A DNA stretch of 64,000 bases from Desmodesmus armatus (taxonomy: Eukaryota; Chlorophyta; Chlorophyceae; Sphaeropleales; Scenedesmaceae), in NCBI GenBank assembly GCA_007449985.2, contig VIIQ02000104.1, positions 62,001 to 126,000 of the forward strand, read 5' to 3'. Within the stretch, counting starts at the first letter, position 1; the number at the start of each line of letters is the position of its first letter. The position numbers and the translations under genes are program-made. The notes beneath the pieces are model-generated. The model did no database searches, was not told where the DNA came from, and saw only the letters and a program-made list of their open reading frames with translations. Below are positions 44,237-55,977 of this stretch, piece after piece.

Positions 44237-47200
44237 AGCAGCGGGCTACTTCCATGCTGCTGCCGCCCCGATGCTGCTGCTGCTGCTGCTCTGCCTTTCA
44301 GCAGCCCCAAGGCTGCCAGCGTCATGCACAGCTGGCAAGACACAGGTCTTTGATGCCACAGGCATGTTGATGGTCTGATAGTGCAAATGCGGTTGCCATA
44401 CCAGGACATACCCCTGCTTTGGCACAAGGGGGAGGCAGCTCAGCAGCTACCAGTATGCGCCTGGCCCTTCTGCGCCATTTCACCCACCCCGACACCCAAC
44501 CACCCAGCCCTGTCAACCATCCATCCAAGCGCCCATCATACCCACCGCAGGAGTTGGGATGAGGATGGTGGGGTACACCAGGGGCCTGGGCCCCAAGCCC
44601 AAAAAGGCCCTGCCATACACTGAAAAAGCCGTGTTGAGCCAGTCCTTGTGCTCTCCTGAAGGTCCTGCAAGCGGCCATGCCATGGGATAGTGCCAGCGCA
44701 TGGCTAGGGCCATGACTTTCATGTTTGGCAGGAAGGGGACCACAGAGGTGATGAAGGGAGACCAGTGTTCCATGTTCGGGATCGCCCTCCATTCCTTTTT
44801 GTGGTCGGTTTTGGCGAGACCTGGGATGTTTTCCTCGGTGGAGGCATCTGCGGTTGTGATGTTGTCTTCTGCTCGGAAGAAAGTGTTGATGTTTTGGTCT
44901 GCAGGATCAGCAGCGTCTGCAACTGCTGCTGTTGCTGTGGCTTCCTGATCAGAGCTGCCGTCCACAATACCTGCGTGTTCAAAACACGTCAATAGTCTTG
45001 CTACGTTCGCTTGTGGCGTGGGTTGGCGCGATCATTGTGTCTGGCCAAATGGCGGGAACTTTATGTATGGATTCCAAGCCAAGGACAGCGAATGGGGTGC
45101 ATACGGATGAGACAGATATAAAACAACTGTATGTAGGCAGTCAAGTCTAGGCAACGCCAGCATTCAGCATTACGGTGCGCGGCTGGCCATCGTAGGAACA
45201 ACTTACAGGAAGCCACGGTGAACACCACCAAACTCCATATCAACAGCCTTCTTAGCTTCATTGATGCTAATAAGTGTATCCTTAAACACCACACGGGCTC
45301 TGTACGCCTTGATGTCGTGGATAGGACTTGAGATGGTGTTGCTGGTTGATGCTATCGCTGGTACTGAATGCAATTTTCTACAGCTATTTAAGGAATATAA
45401 AGATCTTTCTGGCGATACCTCAAATCAATCTTGGATGTGGAAGCGTACGTGGGTCAACTGTGTGCAGTTGCGTGTTGTTTTGTCAACCGTCCGTGACACC
45501 ACTGCTTCGACTTGAGCAGAGCCAGAACGCTTTCCATTCACATGCCTGTACCGATCAACTTATGGTTGCATGTGCTGACTGGCTTCGCAAGTTCGTACAT
45601 GATCTGTCTGACCTGCTTTACTTCACACCCTGCGGGGTCCATTGACACGTGTGCACAGATCTCCACACCCGCTGCATGCCCTGGGCTGTGGACCCACGTA
45701 CTGGCAAGCAGCACGAGGGACAACTCAATGCTTACATCTGGCTGTAGGCAAGCTAGCGAAGTGTGTGTTGCACGTGGATGTGTGCCACTGCATGCCCCAT
45801 GCCTGCCGCACACATGCCAGCACAACTCTCTGCTTCTCTGCTGCTGCATTGACACCATTGCTGCAACCTTCCACACAGCTACTCCTGAGCTTTCTCGACC
45901 TTCCTCAGCTGGGGGACACTCCAGGGATACTCCTTGACGAGCTGCCACTCAACTGGCCGGCCAAAGTTCCTCTGCAGCAGTACATGCAGCAGCAGCAGCA
46001 GCGACAGCAGCAGCAGCAACATGGGGGAACACAAACTGAAGCGGACTAGAACTCCTCTCAACGAGCTCAATTCACTCGCGCGAAGCTCATATTCAAATAC
46101 CTTCGGCTGCAGCTCTTGGCACAATCAGCCCTTGGGGGTTTATGTCTGGAAAGAGTGATGCAGCAACGTGCTATACACACAACCCGAATGATCCTGCTGC
46201 ACGCCATCGTAACTGCACATGTGCACAGCGAGGACAGCCTGAGTGTCCTTGCAGCAGTCAGGGCTCCTTGAAAAGGAGTGCAATACCTTAAACGCGTCTG
46301 TGAAGGTGCGCTGTGCCTCCTTGAACTCAGGTGTGCAGAAGCTCAGGCGGGGGTCCTCATTCTTCTTGATCTCTTGCAGCTGCAGGCAGCAGAGCAAGCA
46401 CATTGCGCATCAATGACCATAAAACAGATGGATGTGTCAACGTCGGGCTGCATCAGCAGCCTGATAGTGTGCAAGAGCTGAGGCCTAGGCCCAGGGCCCC
46501 TGCTTCTAGCACACAGGGGTAGATCCTGTCAACGGTTGGCGTTGCTTGTGGCTGTAGGCAGCCTAGCCCCGAGGGCGAGCTTGACAGCACAGGACCGCAG
46601 CGGCTGCAGGCCAAGCCAGCTCATGAGCTTGCTGGTCAGGAAGTCATGCATGACCTCAAAACAGTCCCGCTGTGGGAACAGCCTGAACCATTGAGAGGCG
46701 CTGTGTTGGCTACCCTGGCATGGCCACTGACCATGATGTTCGCCATCACTACGTGTACTGGCACTGCATCTCTGTGCAGTGCAGGAGGGTGCTGGCTGTG
46801 CTTTTGAACAGATGCAATCATGATTACATTGCTTGAAATTGCCAGTCCCCCCCCCCCCCCCCACCCCCTCGCTACTTATACCCCGCTCAGCGGGCTGAAA
46901 GACACAAGGTGTGGGCAACAAACTGGCCTTGCCAAAGTGACCCATGTAGAACCGATGGGTGGCCCTTGTGCATAGCAGTGGTGCACAAGTGAGCAGACAG
47001 TGTGGTCACAGGGACGGTCTGCGCCCCTCAGGGGGCCCCTCTGCCCTCTGCCACCGCAGGTACCCCCTTCGGCCCCTGGCACCCGCGGTCCATCGGCACC
47101 ACCAACAGCATCGACTACGACCTCCCTTGTGGTGCGTACCTTCTTCAGGTGCGCCCTCATCTCCTCCAGGAGGGCTTGCTGCTGGGGGTCATTGGGGTCT

Positions 47201-47522
47201 GCCTGGCGCTCAAAGTCAGCCTGCAAGGTGGTTGACAGGCAACCATGTCAGAAACAGCCGCAGTTGGCGTTGCATGCAGCAAAACGTTCTTGCCATGCCT
47301 AGATTAGACAAAGGGTTGTCTTAGTAAGCAAAAGTGCGAGTCAGTTCAACTTTCTACTCATTGCTGCAGTCCTCAAGACAGGCTGGCCAGGGACAACCAA
47401 TCTGGCTGACAAGGCAACAAGCTGCCGTGTGCTGCCTCGCAGCAGCTTTTTGGCATCTCAATTGCTCTTACCAGCCGCTGTGCGTCCACATCTGTGAGCT
47501 TGTTGCCGACATAACTGGCCAT
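41749..47522 (-). CDS. Unknown protein, 10 exons, about 494 aa
   Basis: Exons 47522-47472, 47220-47140, 46379-46287, 45971-45883, 45377-45207, 44954-44546, 43887-43673, 42921-42837, 42455-42361 and 41944-41749 (TAG) are phase-consistent, 495 codons in total. Exons 4-5 are least certain: the exon-4 donor (45,882) is weak and 45,899 is an alternative. The protein starts MASYVGNKLTDVDAQRL. The N-terminal third is charged and helical. The middle has a conserved-looking run (NMEHWSPFITSVVPFLPN, MALAMRWHYPMAWPLAGP). Later parts include a helical VYQQVLSNLIVVATPLLAK segment, a CERCGP pair and a Met/Trp-rich end (AMWDMPGAMWGMAVRQ). No signal peptide or clear membrane span was seen, and I do not recognise the family. 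Codon choice in exon 5 is AT-richer than elsewhere. It shares a 555-bp divergent promoter with the gene at 48,078. Confidence 0.65.
42241..42585 (-). repeat. Partial copies of exon 9 of the unknown gene, on both sides
   Basis: Right copy (about 42,540-42,585) repeats the exon-9 start (acceptor CTGCAG, then the same residues QLVD-FVIPKM). Left copy (42,241-42,283) repeats the exon-9 end (ATCACACAGGAGGA, donor side). The intact exon is 42,361-42,455. Confidence 0.7.
42282..42336. repeat. Interstitial telomere-like tract
   Basis: Degenerate TTTAGGG/TTAGGG/TTGGGG units (TAGGGTTTAGGGGGCTTAGG, GTTAGGGTTGGGGTTTAGG) sit between the left copy and the real end of exon 9, exactly at a duplication junction, inside intron 9. 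Confidence 0.8.
43973..44037 (-). repeat. Partial copy of the exon-7 start of the unknown gene
   Basis: It repeats about 43,837-43,901 with few changes (GGGAGGCCTGAGTGCTGCTT, CATGTC, CTTCTT-TACGCCTGCGGGG), including the acceptor. In the copy TGTACGCC became TTTACGCC, giving a different first codon. A CTG tract lies at 44,200-44,236 in the same intron. Confidence 0.75.
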
Positions 47523-48077
47523 GTTTGCTTTCCTGCGTCACTGCTCCGGGAGCTGTTCAGCGTCACAGCTTGCGACTCTAGTTGAGGCACTTGTAATTCT
47601 GTGTTGGCGCAGGTTGCGTTCCAACCTTGAACTTGAACATACAGTTTCGTGTCAACGAGGCAAGTGTGTTGACTCGCAAGCAGCCTACGGGAGCCGAGGC
47701 ACTGATACGAATACCGATAGTCCGACCATCTTCGATCGAACTGTTTGCTTCTTTCGCAAGTTTGCGGTCTTTCAAGTGCTGTTGACAAACGCCCCTTCGA
47801 CTTCACCCTCGCAAAACACAGGGGGATATCAAACATTGCTTTGACTGACTGCCACGCTATCTACTGCGTGCCATACGTGCTGACCTTCCATCCACAACCA
47901 GGCTGTCTCTGACTGATCCTGTGTGCAGTTTTCACCCTCTTGCTGCCGATATAGCCCTCAATTTTCTGCTGCCAGCGTACAAGTGTGCGACCATAATCCT
48001 CATCAGGTGCCCACTGGAGGGCGGCAGTATAGCAGTGGTGGCAGCAACAACTCAACAGGCCACACCACTACAACAGC
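47523..48077. promoter_or_regulatory. Bidirectional promoter region (555 bp)
   Basis: This is the entire space between two head-to-head ATGs (47,522 minus, 48,078 plus). No specific motif was recognised. The middle (47,600-47,830) is AT-richer and lacks the triplet repeats common elsewhere. Confidence 0.55.
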
Positions 48078-49831
48078 ATGGCATCTTTGTTTGCCGGAGT
48101 CAAAAGCTGGCTGTGGGGCTCCACCGATCAGGTGCACATCAAGGTTCTGTTGAAATGTTGCACCGCTTGCCAATCACAGCCATTGCTGGCATCATCCTGC
48201 AGCAGCATGCACCTCCCCAGGGAATCTGGCAGTACTGTCTCAGCATGCCCTTACCAACCAGCAGTTGTGTGTTGACTTTTGACTCCGAAACGGCAGAAGG
48301 ACCAGGAGCAGCCGCAACAGCAACAGCAGCAGAGCAGCGAGGATGAGGATTGCCAGCATGCTGGCCAAAAGCGCAACAGGCATCAGCACCAGCAGTACCA
48401 AGAGCCTGTCCTGCTTGAAGTGCGCATGCATGCTGGAGGGGTGCAGGTAGGTGCCAAGGAATGCGCTCAAACATGTCAGAACTCAAACTGTAGAGGATTG
48501 CACCAGGCAGCAGCAGCAGCACGACAATGTTTGCGACTGCCTTCATCAGTACAGATAGTGCAATCAGTGATTGGGGCACTCTGCAGGAGCTGCCTTGCTG
48601 GGCCTGCAGTCGTGCAGGGGTGGGGTCCTTATGTCAATGGGCGTGGACAGCTTGAGCAGCACACATTGCAATGGTTGCTGCTGACACACCAGCACTCGCC
48701 CCACTGCACTGTCACTGCTGATGCTGCCAGCAACACTTGTGCAGCCAGTTGGCTGCACCCAGAACCCAATGCGCTGGCCAATATATGACATGGCATAATT
48801 AACTTCGCAGAGATGGATGAAACATGTGCAGCCAGGCCATAAAGACACCCAGAGTCAGGGCGTCGCAGCCGCCGTAGACCCGCTCATGTCAAATTTCCCT
48901 GCCGTAATACTTCCTTGCAGCCGGCTGCTTCCCAAACTGGGCCGTACAACATGTTGCAAATGTACCTGTTGCTGAACCCAACCGCACAACATGCCTTCTC
49001 TGTCGCAGTTGAACAGTGATCTCCACTCACTCTGCTGATTGGTCGTGCTGTGCTGTGCTGTTGCTTGCTGTGCTGTGTCATGCTGTGCCATGCCACCATG
49101 ATGTTCCAGGGCTTCAGCTGGTTCACTTCCAGCCTAAAAGTGGATGCAGATGGTGACGCAGCACATGACTTCCTGGGCGAACGGCACAGCAGCAGCAGCG
49201 GCGCAGCAGCTGACAGACCTGAGGAGCCAAGCAGCAGCGCGACGGGGAGCAGCGAACCAGACAGCCCTGCAGGCAGTGATGGGCAACGAGGCAGCGCGCA
49301 ACAGCAACAGGTAAGCAAGGTAATTTTGGGTGTCCGTGGCTGTTGTGTACGTGGCTAGCCCGTGGAAACCCCCTCCCTCTCTCTCCCTCTGCCGTTGGTG
49401 TCAAAAAGCAGCAACCAGGTGGTGTGGGCGGCACTTGGGGGAGGCTGCAGCTGGGAAAGTGCTTTAGCTAGTTTGATCAGAAGTGGCCAAACTTGCTGCA
49501 GCACAGCAGTTGCGCTACAAAGATACATGTGCAGGTATTTGACATGCCGTGGCTGTGGTAAAAATTTCTCGTTGGCTGTGTTTGACATAGGTGACAGTGG
49601 AAACCTGTGCAACCATGTCAACGCATCACTAGGGATTGCAAGTTGTGACGCTTCTGCATTCTGTTGCTTTCATTGCTGATGATGCAGGGTTCAGCAGCCA
49701 CAGCGCAAAGCAGTCAGCAACAGCAGCCGCAGCCGTCTCAGCAAGGGCAGCAGCAGCAGCACCCGCAGTCGTCGCACAGCTTCAAGCTACATGGCGTGAG
49801 GCAGGGGAACCTCATTGTTTCAAACAGCTGA
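48078..49831 (+). CDS. Small Gln/Ser-rich protein of unknown function, 4 exons, 182 aa
   Basis: Exons 48078-48131, 48297-48446, 49110-49310 and 49688-49831 (TGA), all in phase 0. It starts MASLFAGVKSWLWGSTDQ, an amphipathic helix with two Trp. Next is an acidic/Gln/His stretch (SSEDEDCQHAGQKRNRHQ), then LLEVRMHAGGVQGFSWFTSS joined to LKVDADGDAAHDFLGE. The second half is Ser/Glu then Gln-rich, ending in GVRQGNLIVSNS. The WFTSSLKVDADGD block looks like a conserved core, but I cannot name a family. No signal peptide is evident. It is divergent from the unknown gene at 47,522, so the two may be co-expressed. Confidence 0.62.
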
Positions 49832-52800
49832 GCTCAGCATTCGCCTTCTTATATGCTTTTCGGCTGTGCGGGCCGCCATTGTTGTGTCGAGAGTGTCGTG
49901 GCCAACTTGTGGACTAAGGCTATGCATTGTTGGAGGTGCCTGTTGCCGTCATTTGTCCTCCTGCCTCTGTGGAGGGTGGGGGGCTCAAACTGTCATGAAT
50001 ACAGTTCAGCAGGTTTCAGAGAGGTTGTCGTGAGGGGGTGCTGTACTGCTCGCAGCAAAGGGGCAGCATGCTGTGCAGCAGTGTAGCTGCCAAGCTGTCA
50101 GCTGCATCCTGTGGTGCATGGCTCCTTTCCTGTAAGAGTGAGGGGCACTGCCTTCACTCCGCAACAACGCGCATACGTGCACCCCGCAGCAAGGTGCATG
50201 CTATCGCTCACACAGCGCACTGGCTGGTGGTGCGTCCGCTTCCATCATTGAAGCTGTGTCAGTGCATGTCCAATGCACGGCATGCTTTGAATGCAGGGCC
50301 GGCACCTGTGTTTGGGGTTGGGGTTGGGGTTCTGCCACGGCGGGGTTCACAGCGGTGCGGCAATGCATGCATCGCAGGGCATGCCCCGGGCAGGGATGCA
50401 ATGGTGCATGCTTTGGGCAGCGTTTGCCAGGACAAGGCTCACAGTGGCGCTGCATAGGGCCTCACGCATGTGGCGCATATACTGGAGTTGCCTTGGTACC
50501 TTGTATGTTGAATGTCGTCAAGCTGAGTTCCAAGCGCCATGTGCCGCACAGCACATATGCACGATCGCACGGAGGCATGTACACAGCGCTGAGCTGTGCT
50601 AGCTAGGTTTGATGATTGAGGGACTGTTCAGCAGCAGGATGATCCACTTGGCTGCCTGGCGCAGCCCCTGTGCAGTTGCCTGGTGTGTGTTTGCTGTGCA
50701 CCCTTGCCTTGGTGGTGGTTCAAGGTTCCAGCTGTTGATGGGCAGGCTTTGGGTGAACTGTTGGCTGTAGGTGTTCACCAAGCCTTGACTGGGTGTTGGG
50801 GAGGATAGGCTACATGGTCTTGGGTGGTCCGCTCGTCCTTCATTTTGCGATGCAAGGTTGCTCAATGTGCACATTGGCATGGAGCAAGCATGGCTGCTTG
50901 TCATCACTTTTTTTTTAATCGGCGGTGTTGGTGACATAAGCAAGGTTACACTGATGAGCCGTACATGGATTCACAACAACGCAACACAACTCCACCTAAT
51001 ATCCTAAGCCGCTGCCAGACAGGCTGGTGCAGCGTGCCAACACACAAGTTCAAATCCAAAACCAGAGTTGTGCTTCATCCTCCTCACAATCAGTCACTGC
51101 TTTGCCTGTCATCACATTGGCACCGTAACAAAGTGACTCAACCACACACTACCTGCCCAAACCCATACTCATCCTCTCCCTCCACACGGCATGCACGTGT
51201 GCTGACCACACAATCAACTGAAGCCTAATCCACGGCATGCATGTTTGCTGACCACACGATCAACTGAAGCCTAGTCCGCAGCCACTGATTGAAACTCAAC
51301 AGCAGTGCCACATGCGTCAATCAGCATGTCGCACACATGGCATGGCATGGCAGCGCACAGGGCACCGCAGAACTTCTGGGATGATCCCAAGCTCCAGCTT
51401 CCAATGCGAATCATTCGCGGCAGCATGTGTCCTTGGAAGGTAGTATACCTTCCATAGGCAATAAAATGCCTATGCTGAGCCAGGTATGCTACCTAAGCGT
51501 TGTAAGGCAGCCAAGCCACACGCCGTGCATGATGCCTTGTGGGCACCCCAAGCAGGCCCCACACCGTGTGGGGCAGTGCCAACACTGCCTGATGGGACTC
51601 TTGCAGTCCAGATATTATGGGATTGAACTGAGCACCTCCTGGATTTGCAACCATAGCACCTTCACCCCCCAAACCCCCACCCCTCTCCATCCCCACACAC
51701 CTTGCAGACTTTGACTGCGGCACATGTTGCCTACTGCTGCATACGACAGCCAACCGAGCACGGACAAGCTGAAAGGCATACAGGCGTTGGCCAATCAACA
51801 TGATGGTTTCCACCATCGCAACCCCGATGCACACAAACCCACAAGCCTCTCAAAGCCAGCCACCAACTTGGTGACGGTTCCATCAGTGGCAACTTCATGT
51901 CTCACCCACACTGTGCCACATGGCATGTCACACTGGGTGTTTATGAACACCCAGTAAAGCGCACACAGCCGGGCTGCCACGCACTTTGCTGTGAGACTGC
52001 TCTGAGTCCGCCACTGCAACTGCCTTCGGTCAGTGGACTGCACTGCACGGCCGGCCGGCCTGCCATGCCTGGCAGGCACACACAAGCAAAACAACGCTAA
52101 CTCCATCAGCCAGCTGTGACAGCTGCTGTAGCTGCCAGCGGGAGACGTCTATACGGCACAGGCACACGGCACGCGACCATTGTACAGATTGACTGCTGGT
52201 CAAGCTGACAGTGACTGCCGGCGGCCTGAGAGGGGAGCCCTCTGGGGCGACCATCACAACCCTCCAACACAATCTTTACGCACCCCACCGGCAGTGTGCA
52301 CAGCTGTCAACACAAAACGCGGGACAGAGCAACTGAACCCCTGCCATGTGGCACAATGCTCTGATGAAATGCACCGCGCTCAGCCACTGGGGCCCACCCC
52401 CTCATGAAACATGTGAGGCTATCACACTGTGCAAGACCTGCACCAGGCCATCAATGCCGGGCCCATTGGTCTGCAACAAAGTGCCACAATCCACACGAAA
52501 CCTGCAGCAGAAACAGCGCTGTTGCCGCGAAACCGGCTTGACGCAGTCTGCATGAAACAACAGCGTGTATCCACGGCTCAAAAGGCTGTAACTGCCATTT
52601 GAGGTATTATTCCTGCCCAAACTGGAGCAAAGGCGCTCGACAGGCTGGCAGTGTCAGGCAACTTGCTGAGTGCGTATGAAAAGGGGCACATGCGCCACAG
52701 AGCGCCCATGTGCAGTCGGCTTGACAGACTGTCATGTTGCAAGCAAACCGCAGTGCCATTACAACAGTGTTGGCCAAAGGGCTCCTGGAGAAGCAGAAAG

Positions 52801-53786
52801 CAGACTCTGACGTGCGTGACGCGCGCGGTCAAAGCACCTGCCATGTCAGCATGCATTAGGCTTTTGATGCGCAAAGCCTGGAGAGCAGCAAAACAGGTGC
52901 CAAGTGTGGCAGCCGCTGGAAGACGAAGGTGTTCCAAACGTCCACCCTGCACCAGCGCATCTCTCAGCATATGAAATGCCAACAGCAACTGCGCCATCAC
53001 TGCAGAACGGTGCAGCATGCATGAAACCGCAAGCAGCATGCATGAAACAACTCGCAGCATGCATGAAACAACTGCAGAGCCTTCAAGGAAGCGGCTTCAG
53101 TGCAGAGCATGAGCAGCAAGTTGCACAGCTGGCGATGCATCAAATCAGTCAATAGGGCGTTGCGCACAGGCACAGGCACGCCCGACAGGTCAAGCTGCAG
53201 ACTCAAGTGCCTTCAAGTGACACTATCACCATTCTGGTAGCGACGCATGCTGCTCAGCACTGCACAAACTTTGCTTGCAATGGCTTGAAGCCATTGCAGC
53301 ATGCCAGTGCCCGAGTCAGCACCAGTCTTGCAGGCCGACGTGCACTTGAAACAGGCCCCGTCATGTCAGCACAGATGCACCATACATAACTGCACTGCGC
53401 ACCATCGGATGGTGCGGCATGCGCGGCATGCCAATGTGCTGCGCATGCTGGTGCAGCGGCTGCATCGAAGCAACAGCCGTGCAATTACCTCACAGCGTAC
53501 ACCACCACTCAACCGTCATAATGAGCGAGCAGTGCATAAAAAGTACGTAGCACACAACAACAACATACGATACGGTGCGATCATACATACATACATACAT
53601 AAGTAACCAGTGTCACCAGTGCTGATTGCCAGACACACACACCACACAACACGGCGTTGCAAGCGCCAATGAGCAGCATGCCACATTGCCATTTCCACTG
53701 TCCTGCACACACCGCAAACCCTATACCACAGACTCAAGCTCTATCACAGTATCGCCACCACCAACGGTTGCCAATCTACCAAGGCC
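49832..53786. other. Intergenic region; no gene supported
   Basis: No exon chain was found in about 4 kb. Small structures: a hairpin with perfect 10-bp arms (51,932-51,941 with 51,946-51,955); two adjacent short hairpins near 51,436-51,475; a tandem of AGCATGCATGAAAC units, about three copies (53,012-53,077); and an ATAC tetranucleotide tract (53,581-53,602). The rest is unique with CA-rich patches. Confidence 0.5.
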
Positions 53787-54972
53787 TCAGCCCCTGCTCC
53801 TACGCAGCCGCAGGATCTGCCCTCCCCGCACTATGAACTCATCCTTCATACTGAACTTCCTAATGCCCCACCTGAAGCTATACACAGCCTCAACCACCGA
53901 CGGCTTCCCCTTAGGGTCAGGGCAGCTCACATTCAGCTGAGGCTTGGGCAGCTGCTTTGCCAAGCTGGTGACACTGCTGCTGGCAGCACTAGTGACACCT
54001 GCTGCTGCTGTAGCGTCACCGGGAACCTCACCGCTGCTGCTGCTGCTGCTGCTGTCGGTGGCTGTTGCCTGTGCCATCTTCACAAGCTGATCCATACCTC
54101 CATTCAGGCGGCGGATGATAGCTGTCTTACCCACGTACAGCTGCTTGTCTAACCCCACCATCTTCGCAGCATCGGCTAGCAAGTCACTCACTGCGGAATC
54201 TGACGCCCACTTGGTACTGCCAGCCGATAAGGCAGCTAAGAAAGCCTCTGCGAAAGCCCTCGCCACCTCACTGCTGCTCTTGCTGCTGCTGGTGAGGCTT
54301 GCCGGGATGCTGCCGGAGTCAAGGCTACCTAGAGACGGCATGCTGCCGCTCTGCTGAGATGCTAGTAGCCCTGCTGTTGCTGCACCGGTACCGCCCCTAG
54401 GGGCTAAAGACCCAGAAGAACCCCCAGAAGCAATAGAGGGAAGGTTGCCGCAGCTGTGACTGGCAGAAGCAGCAGCAGCGGAGTGCATCCGGGTGACAGC
54501 GAGTGACATCAGAGAGCCATTGGTGCCGTGACTGCTGCCGCTGCTGCTGAGTTGGCCAATAGAGGAGGCTCCATAGGACCGGGTCTCCGGCAGCAGCAGT
54601 TGGGAGCTGCCCATTGGGGCATAGGACACAGACCCTGACAGCCGCCAGCTCGAGCTCTGTTGTGTGGAGCTCAGCAGGAGGCTGCTGCCGCCGCCGGGAG
54701 TGTTGCTGCTGCTGTTGCCGCCCAGGGGGCCCCTGCTGCTGCAAGGATACTGGCGTCCAGTGCTGCCTGCTGCTGCAGAGCAAAGGGACCCTCGGCAGCG
54801 CTGCTGCTTCCGGCGGCTGCTGCTGCTGCTGCTGCCTGGTCGAGAGAGAAGGATGAGGGAGGCCTGGGCAGTGGGGGCAGAGCTGCGAGTTGCCTGCTGG
54901 GGTTAGGGGAGAGCAGGTTGCCCCTGCTGCTAGCCCCCAAACCCTGCTGCTGCTGGACACCTGACTGGGCTG

Positions 54973-55012
<40 letters not shown>

Positions 55013-55940
55013 ATGGTTGTTTGACAGCAGTGTTGCCGCCGACAACCCGGGTGGTGTATATGGAGTGCCCTGACTGCTGCTGCTGTTGGCAGGGGTCAAT
55101 CCCAATGGTGCAAGCTTCCCACTGCTGCTGCCATTGCTGCTGTTGTGTCCTGACCCCGCCCTACTGCCAGCTTCAGCAGCAGCAACAGCAGTATCAAGGC
55201 TTGCATCTGGCGCACTCTTCAGGCGGCGCGTGGGCAGGCTGCTGGTGCGGCTGAGACCCCCAAGCATTGCCACAGCAGACTTCACCCTCCCTAGACTGAA
55301 TAAACCCTTGGCCCGGCTGCCTGGCTTGGCTCCCTTCCCACCCCAGTTCAAACTGAAGCTCCCCACCCTGCTGAAGCTACTGCTGCCACCGCTGCTGCTG
55401 CTGCTGCTGCCGCCTCTGTTGAGCTGTGACAGGCTACTGAAGGACTTGGAGGGCCGCAGAACCCTTGGTGCGCTGTCACTGTCATCCTCCTGGTCCATTT
55501 TGAAGGTGACATTCCCTGGCCGAGAGCTACTAGCTGCTGCTGAGGCACCCTCCTGAATATTATCAGTGGGGACCGGACCTGGGAGGTCCAGCAGCGCAAA
55601 GACCTGAGCCTGTGGCTCAGGAGCCGCTGCTGCTGCCACAGCAGCGGCAGCAGTGGCAGCAGTGGGAGCGCCGGTGACGCCTGACACTCCGGTGACTGAG
55701 GACGCCCAGCTGAGTTTGCTGGTGAGTGAGGGTCGCATGGCGATGCTGCTGCTGTGGCCTGGCAGGGGGGTGTACAGGGGTGCTGAGGATACTGTGACCT
55801 GCATTCCCTGCTGCTGCTGCTGCTGCTGCTGCATTGCTGCCAGGCTTCTGTAGCTGCTGCTGCTGTTGCTAACCCCTGAAGCAGGACCCACAGCACCCTG
55901 AGAGCCAGGGGTACTGCCTGCAGGCCTGAAGACAACTGCA

Positions 55941-55977
<37 letters not shown>

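Noticed and set aside
48279..48788. Continuous 169-codon ORF as an unspliced version of the small Gln-rich gene
   Set aside because: It starts at a non-ATG codon; splicing at 48,297 and 48,446 keeps phase with exons 1, 3 and 4 and gives a better protein.
53012..53077. Possible CRISPR-like array
   Set aside because: Three short near-adjacent repeats without unique spacers; a simple tandem in a eukaryotic genome.
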